Assembly: GCA_030272155.1 (NCBI GenBank)
Contig: CP126195.1
Coordinates: 2,215,001-2,279,000, forward strand
Length of the DNA: 64,000 bases
Reading direction: 5' to 3'
From: Tetradesmus obliquus
Taxonomy: Eukaryota; Chlorophyta; Chlorophyceae; Sphaeropleales; Scenedesmaceae
Below are positions 1 through 17,283 of the stretch, piece by piece (position 1 is the stretch's first letter; each line of letters opens with the position of its first letter). The position numbers and the translations under genes were made by a program. The notes under the pieces are model-generated. The model saw nothing but the letters and a program-made list of their open reading frames with translations, made no database searches and was not told the origin of the DNA.

Positions 1-692
1 ACCACGCTGCCCAGGTGCTTGCGGATCAGCTCAGGGTACTCCTTGACTGCTTCGCTGATGGAGCAGAAGATGACGCCTGCCTTGCCCAGCTCCTCCCTGA
101 AGGTGGTGGCGATGGACACTGAGTCAAAGACAGCATCCACAGCCACGTTGGCCAGGCGCTTCTGCTCGTTGAGCGGGATGCCCAGCTTGTCGAAGGTACG
201 CAGCAGCTCTGGATCAACCTCATCCAGGCTGGCCTTCTTCTCCTTCATCTTGGGGGCAGAGTAGTAGCTGAGGTCCTGGAAGTCGATGACCGGGTAGCGG
301 TTGTCTGACCAGTGTGGCTCCTCCATGGTCAACCATTTCTTGAATGCGCGCAGCCTGAACTCCAGCATCCACTCTGGCTCGTTCTTCTTGGCCGAGATGG
401 CTCGCACCACGTCCTCGTTCAAGCCCTTGGGGAAAGTGTCGCTCTCAATGAACGTTTTAAAGCCATACTTGTAAGGCCGGTTCATCATCTGCGAGAGCTG
501 CTGCTTCTCGTCCAACTCGGGCTGCTGCTGCTGCAAGTCCACTGCAGCTGCTGGCTCCGTGCTGGCTGCTGCTTGCACTCGCAGGCGCTTCTGCGATCTG
601 CATGATGCGATCCTGCCCCATGCATGCTGCTGCTTGGCACGCTGCTGGGCTACGGCAGGCCCCAGAGGCCTGCCTGTAAGCGAGTGTTGCAT
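1..692 (-). CDS. SUFB: Fe-S cluster assembly scaffold SufB, plastid (5' part, runs off window)
   Basis: The minus frame is open from an ATG at 690-692 to the window edge, giving the first 230 or so residues. The first 45 residues (start [14 protein letters not shown]) are basic and poor in acidic residues, as in a chloroplast transit peptide. The mature part then matches SufB closely: [43 protein letters not shown] and a [13 protein letters not shown] stretch. SufB is the core scaffold of the plastid SUF system; with SufC and SufD it builds Fe-S clusters for photosystem I, ferredoxin and other stromal proteins. No intron is needed in this part. The catalytic C-terminal half lies outside the window, so integrity of the whole gene cannot be judged. 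Identity is near certain; the exact start is the first in-frame ATG giving a plausible transit peptide. Confidence 0.93.
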   Translation of the reverse strand, partial: MQHSLTGRPLGPAVAQQRAKQQHAWGRIASCRSQKRLRVQAAASTEPAAAVDLQQQQPELDEKQQLSQMMNRPYKYGFKTFIESDTFPKGLNEDVVRAISAKKNEPEWMLEFRLRAFKKWLTMEEPHWSDNRYPVIDFQDLSYYSAPKMKEKKASLDEVDPELLRTFDKLGIPLNEQKRLANVAVDAVFDSVSIATTFREELGKAGVIFCSISEAVKEYPELIRKHLGSV

Positions 693-2102
693 GCTTGCAG
701 TGGGCAAAGCAAAACACGCAAAGTGTACTCAGATCTTGCAGGCAAAGCACCACGGCTGCAGGAGGGCAACCTAATTGGGGCGAGACGACAGTGTCACTGT
801 CGCGAACCTCAAAAAGTGCTACTACACAGCAACGTCACCCAAGCTCGGTACAGGTGAGGCCCATGTGACTGCCTACAGCATGATCAGAGCAACGGAGGCG
901 TTGCTTCACTCTTCAGCCAACAGTTACCTCAAGATGCGACAGTAACAGGGGGCAGTTACCTGCCACAGGTCTGTTACAGGCCAGGGACACTGTACTGCAC
1001 CCATTGCTGCAGCAGCACCGGGCTGAAGCACTGATAAATTAGGGAGTCTCGACTCCGTATCCCGGACGATCGTTCCTTTGGTTGTGTGCGAGGCACGCGC
1101 CATTTCGCGTGCACGCATGGGTGCAAGTACTTGCTGAGCTACTCACCCCCCCTGAAGGTCCAACCCTGCCCCAGTCATATCTTTCAAATTTCTGGGCCGA
1201 TGTCTCCTAATGCTTGCTATACTATTTTCTTTGTCAAAACATTTCCGAAAGGCTTACGCCTTCTCGGTCGCAAGGCAGCTTCAACTGCAATGCTGTGATG
1301 GTCCGTTGGAAACGCTGCCATTGTTGCGGAATCTTTGGCTGTGAAGGTGCAGAAAGTACTTACCCAAAGGTTGGGCAAGGGTAGTTACAACTTGCAATGC
1401 TAGAGAGTTAGTTGCAGGTCAAGTCAGCATGTTGTGCCACCTGCAGTGGTGGGTGAAATGTTTCAGTGAGTTGCAGTGGCTCCCGCGCTGAGGAACTGTG
1501 CAAATACCTTGACCTAAATACCAAGTTCATAAATTGACATGAATTGTCGAAAGCAGGGCGCTCACAGCCCCAGCACAGCTCGCATCGTGCGATCGCAGCC
1601 GTTTTCCCCAGATGTCGGAGCTACTTGACGGAAATTGTTGTACGATTATAAAGATGTAGGTCTTTACCATAAGTGATCAAAATCTTTTCTCTGGCCACGC
1701 AGGGAAGACGACGGTATTTTCAAACAAGCACTCGTCAACACACATATGATAGCAAAAGTCCAGATGTCGGAGCCTTATCAACAAATAAAGGCGGACAATG
1801 AAACATAAGTATCTTATCTATCAACATATGTTTGCGTGTAACTGTCCATCGCGTGTGCTGCACGCAAGAGACATCGGGACTGCCAAAGTCAGGTCCTGGC
1901 CAGGACCCCCCCATGGGGGGGGACCTTCAGGGGGGGGGTGGAGCTACTGTCACAGTTGTTGCCTGGTATGAAGCCACCCGGCCACCCACCCACCCCTCCC
2001 AGCCCCTACGAGGCACTTCAACACCTTTGATTACATTGGGAAGTATTTTTCGTGACGTGCTATGGGGAAACACCTGCCTGCAAAGTCTGGCAAAGTCAAA
2101 AC
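693..2102. other. Upstream region of SUFB, no gene seen
   Basis: No convincing coding region. It presumably holds the SUFB promoter and 5' UTR next to position 692. Two adjacent perfect palindromes lie at 1892-1907 (GGTCCTGGCCAGGACC) and 1906-1921 (C7-AT-G7). Short open frames here have no recognisable protein content. Confidence 0.6.
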
Positions 2103-2149
2103 CACTATGGTCACCGAGATGTCCAGCTGCATGTCCAGGCATGTCCAGT
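2103..2149 (+). repeat. Left arm of 47-bp inverted repeat
   Basis: Identical, when reverse-complemented, to 4773-4819 over all 47 bases. It contains two head-to-tail copies of an ATGTCCAG motif. Confidence 0.9.
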
Positions 2150-4772
2150 TGCATGGTGTGCAACTGGACATGCCATGTGGCATGTCCAGTGTGAGACTGG
2201 ACATGGCCATGTCCAGCATGCTGCTGGACATCGAGTAGGTGACTGGACACGATACTGGACACGGCAATTGCACTTTCATAAACTGCCTACTACCGTTATA
2301 TCAAACGTATTTGATGCAGTAAACAAGTGTTCGCGGCAGGACAGCAATGTCGAGGTGCTTGGGTTGGCGCCCTCGACCCCCTGGTACCAAGTCACTGCAA
2401 CTGCAACTGCCAAGTGGGCAAGTGACCCATGGGCTGTAACACAATCAGCATGTAGCTGCTGCAATACAAACAGAATCTGGCAGCTGCTGCAATCACAACA
2501 ACATCAACAGCACGCAGCTGCTGCATGACAGCAAAGGCACCCAGCTGCTGCAATCACAACATAAGCAGTGAGGACACCACGCGGAACAGCTGCCAAGAAC
2601 TGCATTGACAAGATTGCGTCTCTACCACTTGTACAGATGATGCCTATGCCAACTGCATTCACTGTGCATCCTGTTGCAGGCAGCGCCAGCACAACAATGC
2701 ACCAGCTGCCACTACCGCTGCATGCCACCATCTGCCAACGAAAACATACAAGTTCCAGCAGCTGCTGATCGCGCACTGGTGTCTCCATAGCCGGCATCAA
2801 CTGCGAGTTGGCAGGCTGCCACTGCCTGCATTGATCACAAGTGTAGCGGTTGTTTCAAAGAACACCCCTGCAGCAGTGCAGCAGAAACAGAGCAGATGCA
2901 CTTAGATTTGCATGCTGCAGCGTAGGATGTGGCACTTGTTGAGGTTGGCGTTATCTCAAGCAAGGTCTGGGCCAACCGGCGTTTGCGCGTTGACTGGCGC
3001 CCGCCACGCACCACTACATGCAACACTACAGAGCAGCAGCATCTGCGCCAACATAATCGCTGCCACTGAATCGCACATATGAGGCAGACTGCTTGCAATG
3101 CCACACCGCTCAAGCTCACCAGGAAGTGCATCAGCCATGCCACGCTGCCGGAAAGTCGGCCCCTGTGTCTCTATAGGGAAGGTCTGCGCACCAACAGAGG
3201 TCTCATGTCAATATATCATCAAGGTGGTCTCCAAGCAGGCTGTCTGCTGCTGCATTAGATACAGTGGCGCCATGCTGACTGCAATCAAGTAGGACCCATG
3301 CACGCAGGAAGTAAAAGCTGGATGGGTGGCGCGCACACCACATGGAGGGCATTGCGAGCAAGTATGGTGTGTGTGAAGTGCGTCGCAAGCACGTTCCACA
3401 TTATGCAACTGCTGGCCTGCTGGGCATGCTGTCTGCTGCGTGCGTATGTTCATGCACGCGTTGCCAAGAATGATCACGACAAGCCCTGCAGCAAGCGGCA
3501 TGCTCTTGATTGGGAGAGCTGTCACTTCACAGCAGCAGCAGCAGTAGCAGCAGCTGTAACCTGCTACCTGTTAGGTTTCGTTATTCCGACCTACCTGTGA
3601 TGCTGGGAGACGGGCAGCTGACAGGAGCCTGCACACAGCAGCAGCAGCAACGCAGGTGACACACAACTGCACCTGTGGACAACCTGCATGCACCCAGCCT
3701 CTACAGCTGACATAGCCACGGCTGATGCTGCTATACCTGAAACTGATCTTGATCTGGTGATGGTGTGATCATTCCTGCGACAGTACTGCTGCACTGCTGC
3801 AACTGTAGCTGCCGCTGCTGCTGCTGTGAGCTGGGCGCCCTAGCAGCTGCAGGGCTGGGTGCTGTCGTTTCAGCCGCTGCTGATCTGGGTGAGAGTCGCT
3901 CACCATGTCATCAAAGTATCAAGATAAGCAGTAGCAGCTCCATGCGCTTTCTACAGCATTGAATTCCTGCAGGATCAACCTTGCAGCTGCATAGTGCTTC
4001 AAGGACTGCTGCTGCTCAATGAGCAGGCGTCTGCAGCCTCACAAACGCCCAATAACCGCATTAATCTGTTGTCATTCATTAACGCTTTCAGCAATGGTCT
4101 CTGCCAGTGGACACGAGCTTGCAGTCTGTTTCAGCCCCGTGCACCATATGCAACGCAGCAGCAGTGCGCGACACAGGTGCGATCGCTGTAATGCTTCAGC
4201 AGTATTCATAATGATCCTTGTTTGCAGCTGTTTGCTTACCAGTAGACGTACAGTTCACGAGCGTATGCCATCTGGCCATTTTGTATTTTAACAAGTGACA
4301 CACCTTGCAGCAGCGCGCAATGGGGCTATACGGGCCACTAAACTTACTGTACCAGAAATAGACGATGTGTTTGGAAAGGCTGCTGCTTCGGCAGCGGGGA
4401 AAAGTGGTGCAATGCTGTAGTGACATGCTGATCTTCGCCTTGAGGCGCTGTCGTGCTATAAGACACCATAAATGCTGCTTTATATGATGCTTCTTTACTC
4501 TATCGCACGCTTTTGCGTGAATATCAAGCCGGTGTTGACGTGATATCGACAAACCCTACAGCAAGCCCATGGGCTGGCCAGCTGACGTGCTGGCTGTTCA
4601 GCGACACAGTATAAGCGGCATACATGCAACAACACCTACTTGCGGCGTTTCAGCCGGGTATCGTGCCGTACAACGCATCAGCAGCAGCACATGTCCAGTT
4701 GCAGGCAGACTGCCAGTCCAGTGGACCTGCAACTGGACATGCAAACCCACCAACTGGACACGATTTGGTGCC

Positions 4773-4819
4773 ACTGGACATGCCTGGACATGCAGCTGGA
4801 CATCTCGGTGACCATAGTG
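4773..4819 (-). repeat. Right arm of 47-bp inverted repeat
   Basis: Perfect reverse complement of 2103-2149. It is preceded on its inner side by additional CTGGACATG copies (around 4690-4770) that pair with each other. Confidence 0.9.
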
Positions 4820-6196
4820 AACCCACAACCCAAAACACCAGAAGCCATTGACCCTGGCGAAGAGGCAGAACTGGACGTAGTAATTTTCACGTTTGCTGAA
4901 GCACATTACTGAATAGTTTACGAGGCAGCATGTTTGGCCTGATTTGACGTATACATAGACTGTTACTGCTCCACGACGCTCTTCAACGCCTGCGCCTCGC
5001 GCGCTCATACTTCAGCTATAAAGGGGGACCACATCGCACATTGCAAAGAACCCTCGCTTGCCGTCACAGCCTCATTGACTTCAGAGCAGTTCGAGTGGGA
5101 GAGCCGGTGTAACACGAAAATTAACGCTGGCCGGAAGGCCACAGTCTCCGTCCTCATTCTATTCGTCCGGGTACACGGTGCTTGTGGAACTCATGGGTAC
5201 TTCATCGCACATTGAGTCATGCTGGATACACAGCAGCACTGCGACAACACTAAAGAATTTGAACTTGGCGGGCCCTTTCAGTCAGCGCTGGTCAACCCAG
5301 GTCGCCTTCATCACCAAATTGTCGATCAAGCCATAGCAATGACAGCATCGGTCTCAAGTCCCACATGAGGGGAAGGAGGCGGGGGCACTGCTCCATCCTG
5401 CCGGCCACGTGGTCAACCATGTGCACATGTACTGCCTTCATCGTGCCACAGCTGGCAACTACAAGCCAAGTACAACGACAGGCAAGACTTGGGGAAACGC
5501 ACTGCAACCCACCACACATGTGCGTCCCTTCAAGGATTTGAAGGCCGCAGCTGCCAGCATCAGAACAGTTTTGCTGCTCTACCACCAACACTGTTCCCTG
5601 TCTAACATCAAGAAGATGCTGCACAGCGGGCAAAGGGCACTGATAATCAATCAAAAGCAAAGCAGGATGCTGGCACATGCATGCCATTGTGTAGCCAGCT
5701 GCATGTCATGTGCAGCGCACACCATGCTGAGTCCCAGCACCCCGTCCGCCTACATGCCTGTATATGTGTTTGGCAAAGCGGCATCTGAGAAGCCAAGGAC
5801 AGCATATGATGCAGCTGGCAGTGATGCTGTGGACCTGGCGTACACACATGAAATCAAGCAAACAGGCACAGCAGGACGCCCGCCGCTGCAAACAGTGGCA
5901 TATAGCGCATCTCCCCTGCGTCTGTGCAGATCACATAACGTATGCAGGCTGCACACAGGCATGTGCACCATGACACATGGTGCTCTTGCTGCACGGGCAC
6001 TACCGGTTGCACATTAAGCACACACTGCACGCCACATACTTGCAATTGGCTGTGCAGCAGGTACTAACGCATTCACACTGCTCATACGAACACGGTGCAA
6101 CGCACCCCAGCCGATTCAGCCTGCAAATATGGCGTGTGCCGCCCATTGCTGCTGCAGCTGTGGCCCACTTTCATAGCTTTAGATACTCTCTGCCGC
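4820..6196. other. Region downstream of MAD2, no supported gene
   Basis: There is a TATA-like CTATAAAGG at 5013-5021 but no recognisable gene follows. A 202-codon open frame at 5409-6017 (+) has a Cys/His-rich mixed composition, no domain and no splice context. I treat it as chance. Confidence 0.5.
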
Positions 6197-7394
6197 CTAT
6201 TCCCGCGTCCGGAACGACACAGACGTGTCCACTTTGTGCACCTGCATAGCAGCACCCACAATTGCCAGCAGCACGTCAGCAGCGTGCATCCCCTCAGCTG
6301 CTGCCGCTGTCCCTTTGTGCTATGTGCCAAAGATGACTAGCAGTGCAACATCAACTTTCGTTGAGCTGGCGCGTAAACATGAAGGCGGATGAATCTTTAC
6401 ACAATATGCAGCAGCAAAGGCACCTTGGTGGTGAAGCTGCGCAGCTTCATGTCCTCGCCCTGGCTGATGTAGCGCGGGTCGCTCTCCTCCCTAGACGCGG
6501 CCAAAGCAGCAGCAGCAGCAGCAGCAGCAGGAAAGTGCGGCAAGAAGGCACAACACAAACAGCTGAAGTTCTGCTGACTGATGTGCAGTCATGCTTTGTT
6601 GTGTGGCACGCTGCTTCTCGCAACCCGTGGCAGGGTGAGCAGTGCTGGCGCTGACGCTGCTGATGCCTTTGGCACAGCACGTGCACATGCAGTGCGAAGC
6701 ATGCCATGCAAAGGTCAGCACCACAATGTGAACTGCCCAACGCAGGCACGCACAGCTGCACTAGTTGCACGCTGCTACACCAATCACACTGGTCATATGG
6801 CAAGGCACGGCCAGCTATTGGCAAGTTCTCTGCTGCGAGAAAAGACACCCAAGCACCACGCAGCGCACCAGTCAGTCGGCACAGCAGAGTCCTTGCTGGT
6901 GTATACCAGCAGGTCAAACGTGCCTGCAGCAACCAGGCAGGCACACACATGCTGTTGCTGCTGTGCCAATCCAGCCTCTGTCAGCAAGGATAGCTTGCAG
7001 GACACTGACACATGACGCTGCAGCTAGACCTACACAGCCTACGTTGCAGTACGCCGCACTGGAGCGCAGCACAAGCTGTCCGGGTCAACCAACGGTGGTG
7101 CAAACACTGCACATGCTGCTGGCTGGCATCTCTTGATGCTGCTGCTGCTGCTGCTGCTGCTTGTGGTGGTGCTGCTGTTTGCTGCTGCTACTGAGGTCTG
7201 CTGCTGCTCCTGTTGCTGGTGCTTGCTGCTGCTGCTGCTGTTCGCTGCTGCTGCTGCTGTCTGCTGCTGCTCACATGGGTCCTCCAGCAGCGGCAGGAAT
7301 GTCACGCTGGCTGTGATCTGGCGCACCACTGCCTGGATGTCCTTCACAATGGACTCCTTGGGCACCTCAGGGGGTGGCCTGAGACATGTTTACG

Positions 7395-7454
<60 letters not shown>

Positions 7455-8497
7455 AAGCGGAGTGAAACATGCCAGGAAGTGTTGCACCCATCCCAGCAGC
7501 ACTTGCAGGTGGAGCGCAGGTGGCATGTGGCGTCGCCACCACTGCAGCAGGTGAGCGCTGGTGATGCACGCGACTGCAACATGCGGTTTGCTGCGCGCCT
7601 TCAGTCAGCTGATTATGCAGCTGCTGTTGAGCTGCTGGCAACCCTGCGCTCCTACGGCTATGCTGCAAGCGCTTGCTGCTGCGTGCTGCCTAACAGCCCA
7701 CTCAGTTCAAGTCCATGTCCGTACAACGCTGAGTTGATGTACATGAAATCTTGCACGTTGGTGTACTGCTGCTGCTGCTTATGCTGTTGCTGCTGCTGCT
7801 GCCAAGGCCCCTTGCTGCTCACCCTCCGTCCAGAACTGCCTTGTCTGTTTCTACCACAAACGTCCAGCGCTCCAGCACTTCCTTGCTGCCAATCGCGCTG
7901 CTGATCACCAGCACCAACCGCTGTAGTGAGCCATCCTCCAGCCATGCTGCAAGCATGCAGCACACGTCCTGTGTTGGTTAGAGTTGGGCAAAATGCCTTT
8001 TGCACAGCCTGGGCAGCTTGCAGGACAAACAACGCTAGCAGCAGGTCTGGGCCCCATCAAAAATCAGCAAGACTACAGGGGCGCGCATGCGTTCGCTACG
8101 GCCTACTGCAATAGCCGGTACCAGATGTGCACGATTGTATTGCTGATGCAGCAAGTCTAGCGGCTACGCACTTGACATCTGCTTGGTGACTGTCTGCAGG
8201 TAGGCTGTTAGGCCCTGGTCCTTGGACACCATCATGCTCAGCCCATAGTGCTGCTCCTGCCGAAAGCTGTCTGTTGGGTATATCCCTCGCTGGTATAGAA
8301 TGCTGCAGTAGATGCCAAGGCAGTACAGAGGTATGGTGAGCTATGCACACATTGTTTTCAATGACAGCAGCAGCAGTGGCAGTAGCTTCTCCCTTGCCCA
8401 CCCACTTGTTCACTGCATAGTTGAAATACTCGGCCACGATAGCTGACGAGCCTTTTAGGCTGATTGTGTTTTTGGCTCGCGTTGATGTGGCTGCCAT
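6197..8497 (-). CDS. MAD2: Spindle assembly checkpoint protein MAD2
   Basis: A HORMA-domain protein that binds CDC20 and delays anaphase until kinetochores are attached. Seven exons on the minus strand: 8497-8406, 8302-8172, 7946-7823, 7378-7275, 6923-6869, 6490-6424, 6241-6197. All intron phases close and give 205 residues, the same length as human MAD2. Recognisable blocks in order: ISLKGSSAIVAEYFNYAVN; ILYQRGIYPTDSF; LVLVISSAI...EVLERWTFVVETDK; VVRQITASVTFLPLLEDPC; TFDLLVYTSKDSAVP; EESDPRYISQGEDMKLRSF; and the C-terminal seat-belt end VHKVDTSVSFRTRE-stop. The start was chosen at MAATSTRAK because it places the HORMA core at the usual distance. An in-frame extension to 8722 is possible but unlike the family. 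Intron 3 carries a (CTG)18 tract. No disrupted residue is seen. Confidence 0.96.
6504..6530. repeat. CAG microsatellite in MAD2 intron
   Basis: About nine CAG/AGC units in the intron before MAD2 exon 6. On the gene strand this is a CTG tract about 14 bases upstream of the CTAG acceptor of exon 6. Confidence 0.9.
7397..7453. repeat. (CAG)n microsatellite in MAD2 intron 3
   Basis: About 19 pure CAG units. On the MAD2 strand it reads CTG and ends about 18 bases before the 3' splice site of exon 4. An open frame through it that reads polyglutamine on the plus strand is a shadow and not a gene. Confidence 0.95.
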
Positions 8498-9828
8498 CGT
8501 GCTCGCAGGCGATATATGCAGAGTAGAGCAGTTAGTAAACTGGATGTTTCGAGAGAGCCACCTTTGAGCTGAACGAAGCACACCAAACGGTTGAATATTA
8601 CCACCATTCACATCAAGTATAAACTCGTGAGCAGCATGCATCGCACACATTTGATCATGTTCAAAAGCTGTTACTGACAACTGGTGCTGTGTTAGATGCA
8701 GAGAGAAGAGACAGGCTGACACTTCTAGGCCTGCCAGCGAGGGATAAGGGTGGATTCAGCAGCTGGTAAACTCATCATCTCCGCCTAAGAACTGGAGCCG
8801 GTCTCCCGCACTTCTCTGGCAGGTTTACCAGGGTTTCAACTGGAAGTGCAAGGTAGTTCACTTAGGATGAGCCACATGGGCCATGGCACGGTTGACCATG
8901 CCAAGCTAGAATCTGTGCAGGCACAGCATGCAACATGCTAGACTTGTCGTCAGCATCATATCACCATCCGCCACGCAACATTGTACAACACATGACAAAA
9001 GGCGCAGCACAAATCCGCAGTGCCGCACTCAGCGGCTCAAGTGAGATCCCATATGCCTGGGTGACCAGTGGCCATGAAACAAGCTTGCCTTTGTGAGCGC
9101 TCTGGGGACGGTTTGCTGCATAACCTGGGCCAGCTGGCAACCTCCGGCTGCCGGCCGCAATGCAAACACGACAATCATTGCTGTGTGTGCGTGATTTGTG
9201 CAGGCTCTGCATGCCATGTGCAGCAGACCTGCTAAGGAGGACGACACGTGTGCACAAGCAGCCGCTGCGGGCTGCAGTAGAACACCAGACCAACTCCAGT
9301 ACAGCACAATTCAAAACTTGAACCACCAAATCACACAATGACCGTCCCAGGAACAAGTCGTTGCACCAGCTGTGCTTGCTGATCATTTCATAAGATCCCA
9401 AAGTTGGGATTCCAAGCACAGATCTGCCCATTGGTTAAATAAAATCCATGCGTGACGCTGCAGCTGCAGCGTATCAAGAAAGCTGTATCAGTAATGCTGC
9501 CCATCAGCAGTGGCTGTTTCATATGCTTTGAGTGAGCAGACAAGGCTGCTAGCTTTGTACTGGAGCAAGGAACCACGCAGCGCCCGCACGCTTGCCAGTC
9601 GAGATGCTGCTTGCATGATACTATCATGTAGTGCGCTGTCACAAACAGCGTGCGGAGTCCCAGTGCTGCATCCTGCACAGCGCCATGCGTTGCTGCAACC
9701 CCATAAATCAAACTCCCAGGTTATAATGGCATGATACCATAGGGACGTGCTAATTTCTGTCCAGCACAGCACAAGCATCCAGACACTTCCTGCAAGAGGC
9801 CGCCCATTTCACCAGTGCCACCAGGGTC
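8498..9828. other. Region between MAD2 start and protease 3' end, no gene seen
   Basis: Likely contains the MAD2 promoter and the protease 3' UTR. Open frames here have no recognisable content. Confidence 0.5.
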
Positions 9829-9899
9829 ACCAGTGTCTACACGAGTGACACCAATGTCTACACGAGTGACGCCAGTTTCTGCACGAGTGACACTGATGT

Positions 9900-9923
<24 letters not shown>
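9829..9923. repeat. 21-bp minisatellite overlapping the protease stop codon
   Basis: Four and a half head-to-tail units of about 21 bases (type unit ACCAGTGTCTACACGAGTGAC, one base longer shown in parts at 9829-9849) with few mismatches: 9829, 9850, 9871, 9892, 9913. On the minus strand the last residues and the TAG stop of the protease at 9900-9923 are made from this repeat. Confidence 0.88.
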
Positions 9924-16258
<6,335 letters not shown>

Positions 16259-17104
16259 ACACAGCTACGAGAGGAAACGAAGCGGAAATCCGAGCACGGC
16301 AGCAAAGCAGCAGTGGCAGCAGTGGCAGCAGCAGCAGCAGAACAGAAGTGGCGTACGCTCAGTCTCAGCAACCAGCTCGTAAGGTGCTCTGATGTCACGT
16401 GTTACTGATTGTTGCGGTCTACGCAGGGACGTCGCTCCTCGCTGCTTTGCGGAACTTGAGCCGGAAGCTCACCGCCAATGGTTGGCTAATGTTGCGCCAA
16501 GTGGGTCACCGACCACGCCATTCGTTACAACTAAAGATTCAGGTCAACCAGTAGCTGCAAACGATCTGCGTTGCTGGAGCACTGGTATGCAGTGTGCTGT
16601 TTGTAAGGCGCAAATGACCAGCCAGCACATGCCAGAACAAGGGCCAGGATATTAATTTAATCAGCATGTAAGCGGTTTCGGAAGCCAGTTACCCAAAGTT
16701 CGACAGAGTCCTGAAGTTCCGTTCTGTCACTTCCGGCCCCTGGCCAGTGACTGACAGCAGTGACACCATGAGTCTGGCTGGCCAGTGAGAGGTGTTGCCA
16801 GGACGACTAGCTGTGCCTTTTATTTCCTCATCTTCTCAGTAAAATCGGGACAGCAAGGACCTTGCTGTCTGATACAAGTAAGACGCTGGGCTGGATGCAA
16901 CATGTAACGCTGGCTTGGAGACACGGGCTGGTCCTCAAGCGTGGTCTCAGCTGTCCAGCTCCTCTGCACCAGCCACCCGCCAACAACAACACCTCAGATG
17001 CAGTGTATGCTGCGGCTATATGCATTGTTGCACACTGCACCCGCTCACACACTTCGTGCCCGCCGCCGCCGCTATTGCTGTATGACATCCCAATTTGTGC
17101 GTTA

Positions 17105-17160
17105 CACGACGGGAACACAGCCCGTTTTTGAGCCAACGACAGGGTCACTGGGCAACCACT
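17105..17160 (+). repeat. Dispersed 56-bp repeat, copy 1
   Basis: Matches 43963-44018 on the same strand with three mismatches in 56 bases (begins CACGACGGGAACACAGCCCG). Flanks are unrelated on both sides, so it looks like a fragment or end of an interspersed element. Confidence 0.85.
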
Positions 17161-17235
17161 CACACATCGCTGCAGCAGCAGCCAAGCCACAACAGCGCGC
17201 CGCACAACAACAACCCACACTACATCAAAACATTG

Positions 17236-17275
17236 GTGCAGTGCAGTGCAGTGCAGTGCAGTGCAGTGCAGTGCA
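17236..17275. repeat. (GTGCA)8 pentanucleotide microsatellite
   Basis: Eight perfect tandem copies of GTGCA. Confidence 0.95.
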
Positions 17276-17283
17276 TGCTACTA

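Larger units (their letters stand above)
2103..4819. mobile_element. Candidate non-autonomous DNA element bounded by 47-bp inverted repeats
   Basis: Positions 2103-2149 and 4773-4819 are perfect inverted copies of one 47-bp sequence (outer end CACTATGGTCACCGAGATGT). Just inside each end are further short direct and inverted copies of a CTGGACATG-type motif, at 2150-2260 and 4690-4775, like the subterminal repeats of DNA transposons. The 2.6-kb interior has no recognisable transposase, only short unsupported frames. I could not see a clear target-site duplication directly outside the repeats: left flank is CAAAAC, right flank is AACCCAC. It could instead be a chance inverted pair of one dispersed repeat. 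Confidence 0.5.
16259..17283. other. Region between two minus-strand genes, with dispersed repeats
   Basis: Presumed promoter of the protease and 3' flank of the next gene. It holds a 56-bp dispersed repeat (17105-17160) and a pentanucleotide repeat (17236-17275). No supported gene. Confidence 0.6.

Noticed and set aside
5409..6017. 202-codon plus-strand frame after a TATA-like box
   Set aside because: No domain, odd Cys/His composition, no splice context; likely chance in a GC-rich region.
7386..7904. Polyglutamine-containing plus-strand frame
   Set aside because: It runs across introns and exons of MAD2 on the other strand and depends on a CAG microsatellite.
8498..8722. N-terminal extension of MAD2
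   Set aside because: The frame is open but the extension has no family match, and the internal ATG gives exactly the usual MAD2 length.
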